Shown here: in pieces, positions 1 to 5,411 of the stretch
How the letters are laid out: each line of letters begins with the position of its first letter
Numbering within the stretch: the stretch's first letter is position 1
Assembly (NCBI GenBank): GCA_002347965.1
Contig: DDYN01000038.1
Location: 1 to 5,411, forward strand
Origin: UBA2233 sp002347965 [NCBI: Nitrospirae bacterium UBA2233]
GTDB taxonomy: Bacteria; UBA2233
Direction: 5' to 3'
Length of the DNA: 5,411 bases
The notes under the pieces: model-generated
Seen by the model: only the letters and a program-made list of their open reading frames with translations
The model's database searches: none
Told to the model about the DNA's origin: nothing
Made by a program: the position numbers and the translations under genes

Positions 1-640
1 AGCCGCCGATCTCTCCGATCAAGACGATGCCTTCTGTCTCTGGGTCGTCTTGAAAGGCCTTGAGGACGTCAATGAACCCTACACCATGGACAGGATCGCC
101 CCCCATGCCCACGCAGGTGCTCTGGCCGAACCCGAGCGCGCTTAGTTGGTAAACGGCCTCGTAGGTGAGCGTCCCGGAGCGCGAAACAACTCCGATTGTG
201 CCGCGCTTATGGATGTAACCCGGCATGATGCCTAGCTTAGAGCGCTCCGCGCTGATAATGCCAGGGCAGTTCGGGCCGATCAAAATGGCCGGATGATCTA
301 CAAGGAAGCGTTTCACCCGAACCATGTCCAGCACGGGAATCCCTTCGGTAATGCACACGATTACCTTGATTCCCGCGTCCGCCGCCTCCATAATGGCATC
401 CGCTGCGGCCGGGGCGGGGACAAAGATCATACTTGCTTCCGCTTCGACCTCTTTCAGTGCCTGATGAACCCCGTCGAATACCGGAATTTTCCCGCCAAAG
501 GTTTCTCCGCCCTTGCCGGGTGTCGCGCCGGCCACAATTTTTGTCCCGTAGGCCAAACACTGACGCGTATGGAAGGCACCGTTACGCCCTGTAATACCCT
601 GCGTCAGAACACGCGTGTTCTCATCCACCCAAATTGCCAT
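1..640 (-). CDS. sucD: Succinyl-CoA synthetase (succinate-CoA ligase) alpha subunit, 3' end missing
   Basis: This is the alpha subunit of the cytoplasmic enzyme that interconverts succinyl-CoA and succinate with formation of ATP or GTP. It binds CoA and carries the phosphorylated histidine. The ATG is at 638-640, with AAAGGAG five nt upstream (646-652). The first 213 codons are present and the frame runs open to the window edge. Visible motifs are the CoA-binding Rossmann loop GITGRNG (15-21) followed by His24, PGKGG (41-45), ITEGIP (97-102), GPNCPG (122-127), SRSGTLTYE (153-161), GGDP (180-183) and IGEIGG (208-213). Glu210 aligns with E. coli Glu208, which contacts the active-site histidine. 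The active-site histidine itself (E. coli His246) lies beyond the edge and cannot be checked. The gene starts 32 nt after sucC, the usual beta-then-alpha order. Related malate-CoA ligase and citryl-CoA synthetase subunits share these motifs, but the TCA neighbours favour succinyl-CoA synthetase. Confidence 0.95.
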   Translation of the reverse strand, partial: MAIWVDENTRVLTQGITGRNGAFHTRQCLAYGTKIVAGATPGKGGETFGGKIPVFDGVHQALKEVEAEASMIFVPAPAAADAIMEAADAGIKVIVCITEGIPVLDMVRVKRFLVDHPAILIGPNCPGIISAERSKLGIMPGYIHKRGTIGVVSRSGTLTYEAVYQLSALGFGQSTCVGMGGDPVHGVGFIDVLKAFQDDPETEGIVLIGEIGG

Positions 641-672
641 CTTCGCTCCTTTCCTTATCCTTGCGTATGGCC

Positions 673-1839
673 TTAAGCCGGACTAACGGCTTGAACGATC
701 CTTTTGGCCGCATCCGCCATGTTGGCGGCAGGGATGATCTCAAGCCCGGAGGCTTTTAAAATTTCCCTTCCCTCCGGCGCGTTCGTCCCCTCGAGCCGTA
801 CAACGAGAGGTACGGAAAGCTCAATCTCCTTGGCCGCCTCGGTGATCCCCTTTGCCAACTCATCGCAGCGCAGGATCCCGCCAAAGATGTTCACAAGGAT
901 TCCTTTGACTCGCTCGTCTTGGAGGATGAGCCGAAAGGCCTCACTAATCTGGTCTTTTGAGGCGCCGCCGCCCACATCCAGGAAGTTTGCCGGCTCTCCG
1001 CCAAAGAGCTTGACGATGTCCATCGTGGCCATCGCAAGCCCAGCCCCGTTAACGAGGCATCCGATGTTCCCGTCCACGCTGATGTAGTTAATGCCCTGCT
1101 TTCTTGCCACGAGCTCTTTGGGGTCTTCTTCGAACTCATCGAGTAGGCCCTGCAGGTTGGAATGGCGAAATAGGCCGTTGTCCTCGAACACCACCTTGGC
1201 ATCGAGTGCCAGCACCTTGCCGTCCTTCGTAACGATCAGAGGGTTGATCTCGGCCATCTGGCAGTCGAGCTCGATCATTGCCCTAAAAAGGCCTTGGATT
1301 GTCTTCGTACCTTGGGCAACCAGGTCTTGGCCCAACCCAAGCTTGAGCGCCAGGCCTTTGGCCTCGTACCCCAAAAGGCCGTAAGCCGGGTCGACATGCA
1401 CCTGAAAGATCTTTTCTGGCGTTTCCTTGGCCACTTCTTCGATTTCCATGCCGCCTTCGGTGCTGGCCATAACGACCACGCGCTCTTTTTGGCGGTCAAC
1501 GAGCGAAGCCAGGTAAAGCTCCTTTTGAATCTCGAGCCCCTCCTCGACGAGCAGCTTGCGGACGATTTTGCCCTTCGGCCCCGTTTGACGGGTCACGAGT
1601 TTCATGCCGAGTATTTGGGAAGCTAACTCCCGGACCTCTTCGAGCGAGCGGGCCAGCTTGACGCCTCCTGCCTTCCCTCTGCCGCCAGCATGCACTTGGG
1701 CCTTAAGGACGACTGGAAACGTACCGAGCGCTTTTGCCGCTGCCAGCGCCTCTTGGGGAGTCTCTACAAGCTGCCCCCTAGGAACGGCAATGCCGAAAGA
1801 CTTGAACAGTTCTTTGGCTTGGTATTCATGTATATTCAT
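673..1839 (-). CDS. sucC: Succinyl-CoA synthetase (succinate-CoA ligase) beta subunit
   Basis: This is the nucleotide- and succinate-binding beta subunit that pairs with SucD. The product has 388 residues, the same length as E. coli SucC, and opens with the family's usual MNIHEYQAK, so the ATG at 1837-1839 is secure. A weak Shine-Dalgarno (GAGG, 1847-1850) lies 7 nt upstream. The N-terminal ATP-grasp domain shows Lys46 and GGRGKAGG (52-59). Glu99, Glu107, Glu197, Asn199 and Asp213 fall at the same numbers as the nucleotide, Mg and active-site residues of the E. coli protein. The C-terminal ligase domain has [25 protein letters not shown] and [11 protein letters not shown], the conserved CoA-ligase and succinate-binding signatures. 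I see no frameshift and no missing catalytic residue. ATP versus GTP preference cannot be told by eye. The gene lies 131 nt after the fumarase beta subunit and 32 nt before sucD. Confidence 0.97.
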   Translation of the reverse strand: MNIHEYQAKELFKSFGIAVPRGQLVETPQEALAAAKALGTFPVVLKAQVHAGGRGKAGGVKLARSLEEVRELASQILGMKLVTRQTGPKGKIVRKLLVEEGLEIQKELYLASLVDRQKERVVVMASTEGGMEIEEVAKETPEKIFQVHVDPAYGLLGYEAKGLALKLGLGQDLVAQGTKTIQGLFRAMIELDCQMAEINPLIVTKDGKVLALDAKVVFEDNGLFRHSNLQGLLDEFEEDPKELVARKQGINYISVDGNIGCLVNGAGLAMATMDIVKLFGGEPANFLDVGGGASKDQISEAFRLILQDERVKGILVNIFGGILRCDELAKGITEAAKEIELSVPLVVRLEGTNAPEGREILKASGLEIIPAANMADAAKRIVQAVSPA

Positions 1840-1970
1840 CTAGCTTCCTCTCTTCGTTTGTTTCAATCCGCACCCAGCCCAGAAGCCAGGGGAACTACCC
1901 GAGAAAAGCATATTCGAAAGCATGCGCATTACGGCCCGCCCTAAAGCCGCTCCTTAAGATACCTGCTTCG

Positions 1971-2543
1971 TTATACGGCCAGCCGGTAGGCCTTAACGCC
2001 CATCTCGTAGAGGTCGGCCCCAAACACGTCGTTGATGACGATTGCGGGCAGGTTCTCTACTACAAGTTCCCGGATCGCCTCCGGACCCAGATCGTCGTAT
2101 GCGATCACGCGGGCTTCTTTCACGGCCTTTGCCAAGAGCGCACCAGCCCCGCCCGTTGCGGCGAGATAGGCGGCCTTGTGCTTTGTCATCGCATCTTTGA
2201 CCGTCTGGGCGCGCATCCCTTTGCCGATCATCACCTTCAGTCCTTTTTCAATCAGAAGCGGGGCGTAGGCGTCCATCCGGTAGCTGGTCGTAGGCCCACA
2301 GGCCCCGATAGCCTGACCAGGCTTGGTGGGACTAGGCCCAACATAGTAAATGATTTGACCTTGGAGGTCAAAGGGAGAAGCCTCCCCCCGGTTGAGGGCC
2401 TCGATCAAGCGCTTGTGGGCCGCATCCCTGCCCGTATAGATCTTGCCCGAGATAAACACCCTCTCGCCCGCTTTGAGTTGCATCACGTCTTCGTCTGCAA
2501 CAGGGGCGGAAAGCAGCCATTTGCCATCCTCTTGCTTGAGCAT
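1971..2543 (-). CDS. fumB: Class I fumarate hydratase, beta subunit (C-terminal type)
   Basis: This is the smaller subunit of the two-subunit iron-sulfur fumarase, which interconverts fumarate and malate in the cytoplasm. It has 190 residues and corresponds to the C-terminal domain of one-chain class I fumarases. Motifs are GKIYTGRDAAHKR (33-45), YYVGPSP (66-72), GPTTSYRMD (83-91) and MIGKG (105-109). The Arg39, Thr85 and Arg89 spacing (46 and 4 residues) matches Arg421, Thr467 and Arg471 of the Leishmania enzyme, where Thr467 is the proposed catalytic acid. The ATG at 2541-2543 is preceded by TAAGGAGG 10 nt upstream. The gene begins 15 nt after the alpha subunit, so the two are very likely cotranscribed and translationally coupled. 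The symbol fumB here means the beta subunit, not E. coli FumB. The beta subunit of L-tartrate dehydratase (TtdB) is related, but the setting among TCA genes favours fumarase. Confidence 0.93.
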   Translation of the reverse strand: MLKQEDGKWLLSAPVADEDVMQLKAGERVFISGKIYTGRDAAHKRLIEALNRGEASPFDLQGQIIYYVGPSPTKPGQAIGACGPTTSYRMDAYAPLLIEKGLKVMIGKGMRAQTVKDAMTKHKAAYLAATGGAGALLAKAVKEARVIAYDDLGPEAIRELVVENLPAIVINDVFGADLYEMGVKAYRLAV

Positions 2544-2553
2544 TCCTTCTTAT

Positions 2554-2561
2554 CCTCCTTA
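2554..2561 (-). promoter_or_regulatory. Shine-Dalgarno of fumarase beta, overlapping the alpha stop codon
   Basis: On the minus strand TAAGGAGG is a full eight-base match to the anti-Shine-Dalgarno of 16S rRNA. Its first three bases are the TAA stop codon of the alpha subunit. It sits 10 nt before the beta ATG, slightly long for a core site. The overlap suggests that ribosomes ending on alpha feed initiation on beta, which would help equal subunit output. The coupling is inferred; the overlap is seen. Confidence 0.75.
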
Positions 2562-3404
2562 TATCACGACGCTCTTGTGCCTAGCGCTGTGGCACTGGAT
2601 GTTCACGGCCACGGGCAGGCTGGCGATGTGGCATGGCATCATCTCTACCAGGACTCCAAGCGCCGTGATACGCCCTCCAAGGCCTTGAGGCCCGACACCG
2701 AGCGCGTTGATCGCCTCGAACAGCTCCTGTTCCATCCGCGCAACCTCTGGGTCGGCGCTGGGTTCGCCAACGTTGCGAAGGAGCGATTTTTTGGCCAACA
2801 ACGCGGCTTTCTCGAACGTTCCACCGATACCCACGCCCACGATGATCGGCGGGCAAGGGTTGGAGCCCGCTTCTTCGGCGCGTTTCACGACAAAACGCTT
2901 CACCCCTTCCCAGCCATCGGAGGGGGCGAGCATCGTCACCCGCGACATGTTCTCCGAGCCTCCACCCTTGGCCACGAGCGTAAGCTTCACCTTATCGCCC
3001 GGAACGATCTCGGTGTGGATGACGGCAGGCGTGTTGTCCGAGGTGTTTTTCCTTGTGAACGGATGGCAAATGGATTTTCTCAGGTATCCTTCCTTATAGC
3101 CCTTCCTTATCCCTTCTTCGATCGCCTCCTTGAGGTTTGCGCCCACGAAATGCACATCCTGGCCCACCTCGAGGAACACGACGGCAAACCCCGTATCCTG
3201 ACACAGAGGGAACACTCCCTCCTTGGCGATCCCTGCGTTCTCGATCAGCTCGTCTAGAACCTGCAGGCCCTGGGGGGAGACTTCGCGCGATTTTGCGTCG
3301 ATAAGCGCACGCTCGACATCCGCCGGGAGGGTATGGTTGATCTCGACGGCCATTGACGCGATAGCATCCCGAAGCAGCGACGTATCAATCTCTCTGATGG
3401 CCAA
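2559..3404 (-). CDS. fumA: Class I fumarate hydratase, alpha subunit (N-terminal, [4Fe-4S] type), TTG start
   Basis: This is the iron-sulfur subunit of the two-part fumarase and acts with the beta subunit encoded next. I start it at TTG (3402-3404), giving 281 residues, a usual alpha length. AAAGGAGG lies 7 nt upstream, and the family-like N-terminus (AIREIDTSLL) begins there. The frame stays open to an ATG at 3479, but those 25 extra codons run through a terminator hairpin and have no Shine-Dalgarno site. Cys68 (in PLCQDTG), Cys184 (in NPCPP) and Cys271 (in NIQCH) are spaced 116 and 87 apart, close to the 119 and 94 of the three cluster ligands in E. coli FumA and the Leishmania enzyme. Asp70 sits two residues after the first cysteine, matching the proposed catalytic base Asp135 of the Leishmania enzyme. 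Other motifs are HPFTRKNTSDNTP (114-126) and KGGGSEN (146-152). Enzymes of this class are typically oxygen-sensitive. The tartrate dehydratase alpha subunit (TtdA) is a less likely alternative given the neighbours. Confidence 0.93.
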   Translation of the reverse strand: MAIREIDTSLLRDAIASMAVEINHTLPADVERALIDAKSREVSPQGLQVLDELIENAGIAKEGVFPLCQDTGFAVVFLEVGQDVHFVGANLKEAIEEGIRKGYKEGYLRKSICHPFTRKNTSDNTPAVIHTEIVPGDKVKLTLVAKGGGSENMSRVTMLAPSDGWEGVKRFVVKRAEEAGSNPCPPIIVGVGIGGTFEKAALLAKKSLLRNVGEPSADPEVARMEQELFEAINALGVGPQGLGGRITALGVLVEMMPCHIASLPVAVNIQCHSARHKSVVI

Positions 3405-3411
3405 CGTTTGG

Positions 3412-3419
3412 CCTCCTTT
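3412..3419 (-). promoter_or_regulatory. Shine-Dalgarno that fixes the TTG start of fumarase alpha
   Basis: AAAGGAGG on the minus strand lies 7 nt before TTG 3402-3404. The same spacing and nearly the same sequence precede the mdh ATG. No ATG or GTG in the fumarase frame lies at a workable distance, so this site decides the start. Confidence 0.8.
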
Positions 3420-3436
3420 GATGCTTGGTTGTCTTG

Positions 3437-3477
3437 AAACAAAGGCAACCCCAGGGCGACAAGGCCCTGGGGTTGCC
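3437..3477 (-). terminator. Intrinsic terminator (or attenuator) between mdh and fumarase alpha
   Basis: A perfect 14-bp stem (arms 3444-3457 and 3464-3477, GGCAACCCCAGGGC on the minus strand) closes a 6-nt loop. On the minus strand it is followed by TTTGTTT (3437-3443). On the plus strand the hairpin is followed by A residues, so it reads as a minus-strand element. It begins 20 nt after the mdh stop and ends about 32 nt before the fumarase alpha start. The stem is strong but the U-run is interrupted by one G, so partial read-through is plausible. An mRNA-stabilising or processing hairpin is the alternative. Confidence 0.75.
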
Positions 3478-3497
3478 AAAAAACCAAAGAAGCGCGG

Positions 3498-4421
3498 TTA
3501 GACTTCCTTAATGTATTCCCTTACCCGGGAGGCGGATTTCTTGAACATCGCCTTCTCTTCGTCGCTCAACTCTAGCTCTACCACCTTCTCGACGCCGTTT
3601 GCGCCAAGGATCGCGGGCACGCCGACGAAGATCCCGTCTTCGCCGTACTCGCCCTTCAAATAGGCCGCGCAAGGAAGGATCATCTTTTTGTCCAGCAGGA
3701 TGGATTCGGCCATCTTCACGACGGCCGCGGCGGGCGCGTAAAAGGCGCTTCCCGTTTTGAGCAACGCCACGATCTCCCCGCCGCCTTTGCGCGTCCGCTC
3801 GACGATCGCGTCGATCCGCTCCTTGGAAAGAAGCTGCGCAAGAGGGATCCCGCCGACAAAGCAGTACCGGATCAACGGGACCATGTCGTCGCCGTGGCCT
3901 CCCAACACAAGTCCATGGACGCTCTCGACGCTCACGTTCAGCTCCATCGCCACGAATGTCCTAAAGCGGATGGTGTCCAGGACACCCGCCATGCCCATGA
4001 TCTTGTTAGACTTGGGCTGCAGGATCTTGTTGCAGAGATAGACCATAATGTCCAACGGGTTGGACACGACGATAGTAAAGGCGTCCGGAGCGACCCGCTT
4101 GAGGTTCGTGGCCACGTTGGTCATGATTTCCTTGTTCTTGGCAAGCAGGTCTTCCCTGCTCATCCCGGGCTTCCTGGCCATGCCTGCCGTAACTATGACG
4201 ATGTCGGCACCATGGATATCGTCATAGCTGTTCGTTCCGGTCACCTTCACGTCCGTCCCGTCGATCGGGGTCTTCTCCATCAAGTCTAGGGCCTTGCCCT
4301 GGGGAATGCCCTCCGCGACGTCATACAGGACAATGTCGCCCAACGCCTTTTCTTGCAACAGCAAAGCCGTTGTGGCTCCGACGTTTCCAGCTCCGATAAC
4401 GGCGATCTTCTTGCGTGCCAT
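3498..4421 (-). CDS. mdh: Malate dehydrogenase, NAD-dependent, LDH-like type
   Basis: The enzyme interconverts malate and oxaloacetate with NAD(H) in the cytoplasm. The start is the ATG at 4419-4421, with AAAGGAGG (4429-4436) 7 nt upstream, giving 307 residues. An in-frame ATG at 4457 would add 12 residues that hold the Shine-Dalgarno itself, so I reject it. The Rossmann loop is GAGNVG (10-15). Asp34 at the end of beta-2 indicates NAD rather than NADP. The substrate loop ARKPGMSR (82-89) carries Arg83, the residue that selects oxaloacetate where lactate dehydrogenases have Gln102, and Arg89, the mobile-loop arginine. Asn121, Asp149, Arg152 and His176 (in GGHGD) complete the catalytic set. Length and motifs fit the tetrameric LDH-like group found in many bacteria, not the dimeric E. 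coli-type Mdh. It follows icd by 45 nt, and a terminator-like hairpin lies just downstream. Confidence 0.96.
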   Translation of the reverse strand: MARKKIAVIGAGNVGATTALLLQEKALGDIVLYDVAEGIPQGKALDLMEKTPIDGTDVKVTGTNSYDDIHGADIVIVTAGMARKPGMSREDLLAKNKEIMTNVATNLKRVAPDAFTIVVSNPLDIMVYLCNKILQPKSNKIMGMAGVLDTIRFRTFVAMELNVSVESVHGLVLGGHGDDMVPLIRYCFVGGIPLAQLLSKERIDAIVERTRKGGGEIVALLKTGSAFYAPAAAVVKMAESILLDKKMILPCAAYLKGEYGEDGIFVGVPAILGANGVEKVVELELSDEEKAMFKKSASRVREYIKEV

Positions 4422-4466
4422 GGCTTGTCCTCCTTTTTGTTTTTCGTGTGCGATCAAGCCTAAACT

Positions 4467-5411
4467 CTATGCCTTCTGGCAGGCTTCCCAACGAGATTTC
4501 AAGTTCGGATCGGCCATCGTCTTCAAGATGTAGTCGCAGTACTCCCGGCCCGTTACTCCCGTGGACCTTCCTGTAATGATGAGCTTCTTTTCGAACTGGC
4601 CGCAGATATCGAGCGCCATTTCGAGCTTTTCGGCAAGCTCGGAGTAGCCGATGTGTTGGAGCATCATGGCCGAGGCCCGGATCATACTTGCCGGATCGGC
4701 ATACTGGGCGCGGCCCTCCTGAACCATGCGGGGAGCGCTGCCGTGGATCGCCTCGAACATCGCGTAGCGCTTTCCGATATTGGCGCTGCCCGCCGTCCCG
4801 ACGCCTCCCTGGAACTCGGCCGCTTCATCCGTGAGAATGTCCCCGTAAAGGTTGGGCAAAACGAGCACCTGAAAGTCTGTGCGACGCTTTGTGTCCACAA
4901 GCTTTGCTGTCATGATGTCGATGAACCAGTCGTCCGCCTGGATGTCCGGGTATTCCTTGGCGACGTCGTAGAACGTGTGCAGGAACATCCCGTCGGTTGT
5001 CTTGACGACGTTGGCCTTCGTTACGGCCGTCACGCGAGTTTTCTTAACCTTCTTGGCGTGTTCAAAGGCAAGCCGGGCGATCCTTTCGGAACCGGGCCTC
5101 GTGGTCAGCTTGAAATCGATCGCCATTTCGGGCGTGACTTCGATGCCGTCGGACCCAAGCGCGTAGACATCTTCGGTGTTTTCCCTGAAGAAAATCCAGT
5201 CGATGCCCTCTTTTGGCACCCTCACTGGCCTTACATTGGCGAACAAGTCGAGCTCTTTTCGCATGGCCACGTTTGCGCTTTCGATGTTCGGCCAAGGGTC
5301 GCCCTTCTTCGGGGTTGTCGTGGGGCCCTTGAGCAACACCTGACACTTCTTGATTTCGGCCAGGACCTCATCCGGGATCGGCTTCATTACCTCTACCCGC
5401 CGCTCGATCGT
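4467..5411 (-). CDS. icd: Isocitrate dehydrogenase (isocitrate/isopropylmalate dehydrogenase family), 5' end missing
   Basis: It probably performs oxidative decarboxylation of isocitrate to 2-oxoglutarate, or the reverse. The frame is open to the window edge: 314 codons are seen, and the ATG at 5387 is internal because eight more codons continue upstream. The family N-terminus with its cofactor-contacting segment lies outside. Numbering from that internal Met, KGPTTTP (20-26) is followed by Ser37, Asn39, Arg43, Arg53, Arg68 and Tyr75. These match isocitrate-binding Ser113, Asn115, Arg119, Arg129, Arg153 and Tyr160 of E. coli Icd. Lys124, Asp157, Asp183 and Asp187 match Lys230, Asp283, Asp307 and Asp311 (catalysis and metal). 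The serine and asparagine favour isocitrate over isopropylmalate, as do the TCA neighbours. The cofactor loop after HGSAP (215-219) is unusual, so NAD versus NADP is left open. Homoisocitrate dehydrogenase is a remoter alternative. The stop is TAG (4467-4469). Confidence 0.86.
   Translation of the reverse strand, partial: TIERRVEVMKPIPDEVLAEIKKCQVLLKGPTTTPKKGDPWPNIESANVAMRKELDLFANVRPVRVPKEGIDWIFFRENTEDVYALGSDGIEVTPEMAIDFKLTTRPGSERIARLAFEHAKKVKKTRVTAVTKANVVKTTDGMFLHTFYDVAKEYPDIQADDWFIDIMTAKLVDTKRRTDFQVLVLPNLYGDILTDEAAEFQGGVGTAGSANIGKRYAMFEAIHGSAPRMVQEGRAQYADPASMIRASAMMLQHIGYSELAEKLEMALDICGQFEKKLIITGRSTGVTGREYCDYILKTMADPNLKSRWEACQKA

Noticed and set aside
237-676. Short open frames on both strands across the sucD region
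   Set aside because: The conserved SucD protein reads in a different minus-strand frame over the same bases and runs off the window edge; these frames are its shadows.
1907-1924. Possible second terminator hairpin after fumarase beta
   Set aside because: Only four base pairs plus a wobble can form, with a large A/T-rich loop, and the following TTTTCTC run is short. It is too weak to call.
2178-3257. Plus-strand open frame of 359 codons antisense to both fumarase genes
   Set aside because: It opens with GTG without a good Shine-Dalgarno, lies wholly opposite two well-conserved genes, is rich in His, Arg and Pro as expected of the reverse complement of GC-rich codons, and shows no recognisable domain. 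It is a shadow frame.
3894-4289. Plus-strand open frame opposite mdh
   Set aside because: It is fully antisense to a secure gene, with no ribosome site or recognisable motif.
4422-4457. Upstream in-frame ATG giving a 12-residue longer malate dehydrogenase
   Set aside because: The extension consists of the Shine-Dalgarno region itself and is not part of the conserved N-terminus; ATG 4419-4421 is well placed.
5385-5387. ATG as the start of isocitrate dehydrogenase
   Set aside because: The frame continues upstream to the window edge in family-like sequence, and the protein would lack its conserved N-terminal cofactor-binding part, so the true start is outside the window.

Overview
The window is ordinary bacterial central metabolism. 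It is one strand-uniform block of tricarboxylic acid (TCA) cycle genes, all read on the minus strand, so transcription runs from high to low coordinates. In transcription order the genes are isocitrate dehydrogenase (5' end cut by the window edge), malate dehydrogenase of the LDH-like type, the alpha and beta subunits of a two-subunit class I iron-sulfur fumarase, and the beta and alpha subunits of succinyl-CoA synthetase (the alpha subunit's 3' end is cut by the other edge).

Layout: icd occupies 4467-5411 (partial) and is followed after 45 nt by mdh (3498-4421). A 93-nt gap then holds a perfect 14-bp GC-rich hairpin, the best non-coding signal in the window. fumA/alpha (2559-3404) starts at a TTG just after it. 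fumB/beta (1971-2543) follows after 15 nt, with its Shine-Dalgarno sequence overlapping the fumA stop codon. A 131-nt gap separates fumB from sucC (673-1839), and sucD (1-640, partial) follows 32 nt after sucC. There are no RNA genes, mobile elements, repeats or CRISPR arrays, and no gene-free stretch exceeds about 130 nt.

Together the products cover isocitrate to 2-oxoglutarate, succinyl-CoA to succinate, fumarate to malate and malate to oxaloacetate. The enzymes for 2-oxoglutarate to succinyl-CoA (dehydrogenase or ferredoxin oxidoreductase) and for succinate to fumarate, and also citrate synthase and aconitase, are not in the window. The sequence does not show whether the set runs oxidatively or reductively.

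The organism is a bacterium with strong Shine-Dalgarno sites (AAGGAGG-like) and moderately high GC, roughly the mid to upper 50s percent by eye. An oxygen-sensitive type of fumarase split into two subunits, with an LDH-like malate dehydrogenase, suits an anaerobic or microaerophilic and possibly thermophilic lineage. I cannot name the taxon from this sequence. I found no sign of a novel system. The points worth a second look are the intra-cluster terminator, the TTG start and an unusual cofactor loop in the isocitrate dehydrogenase.
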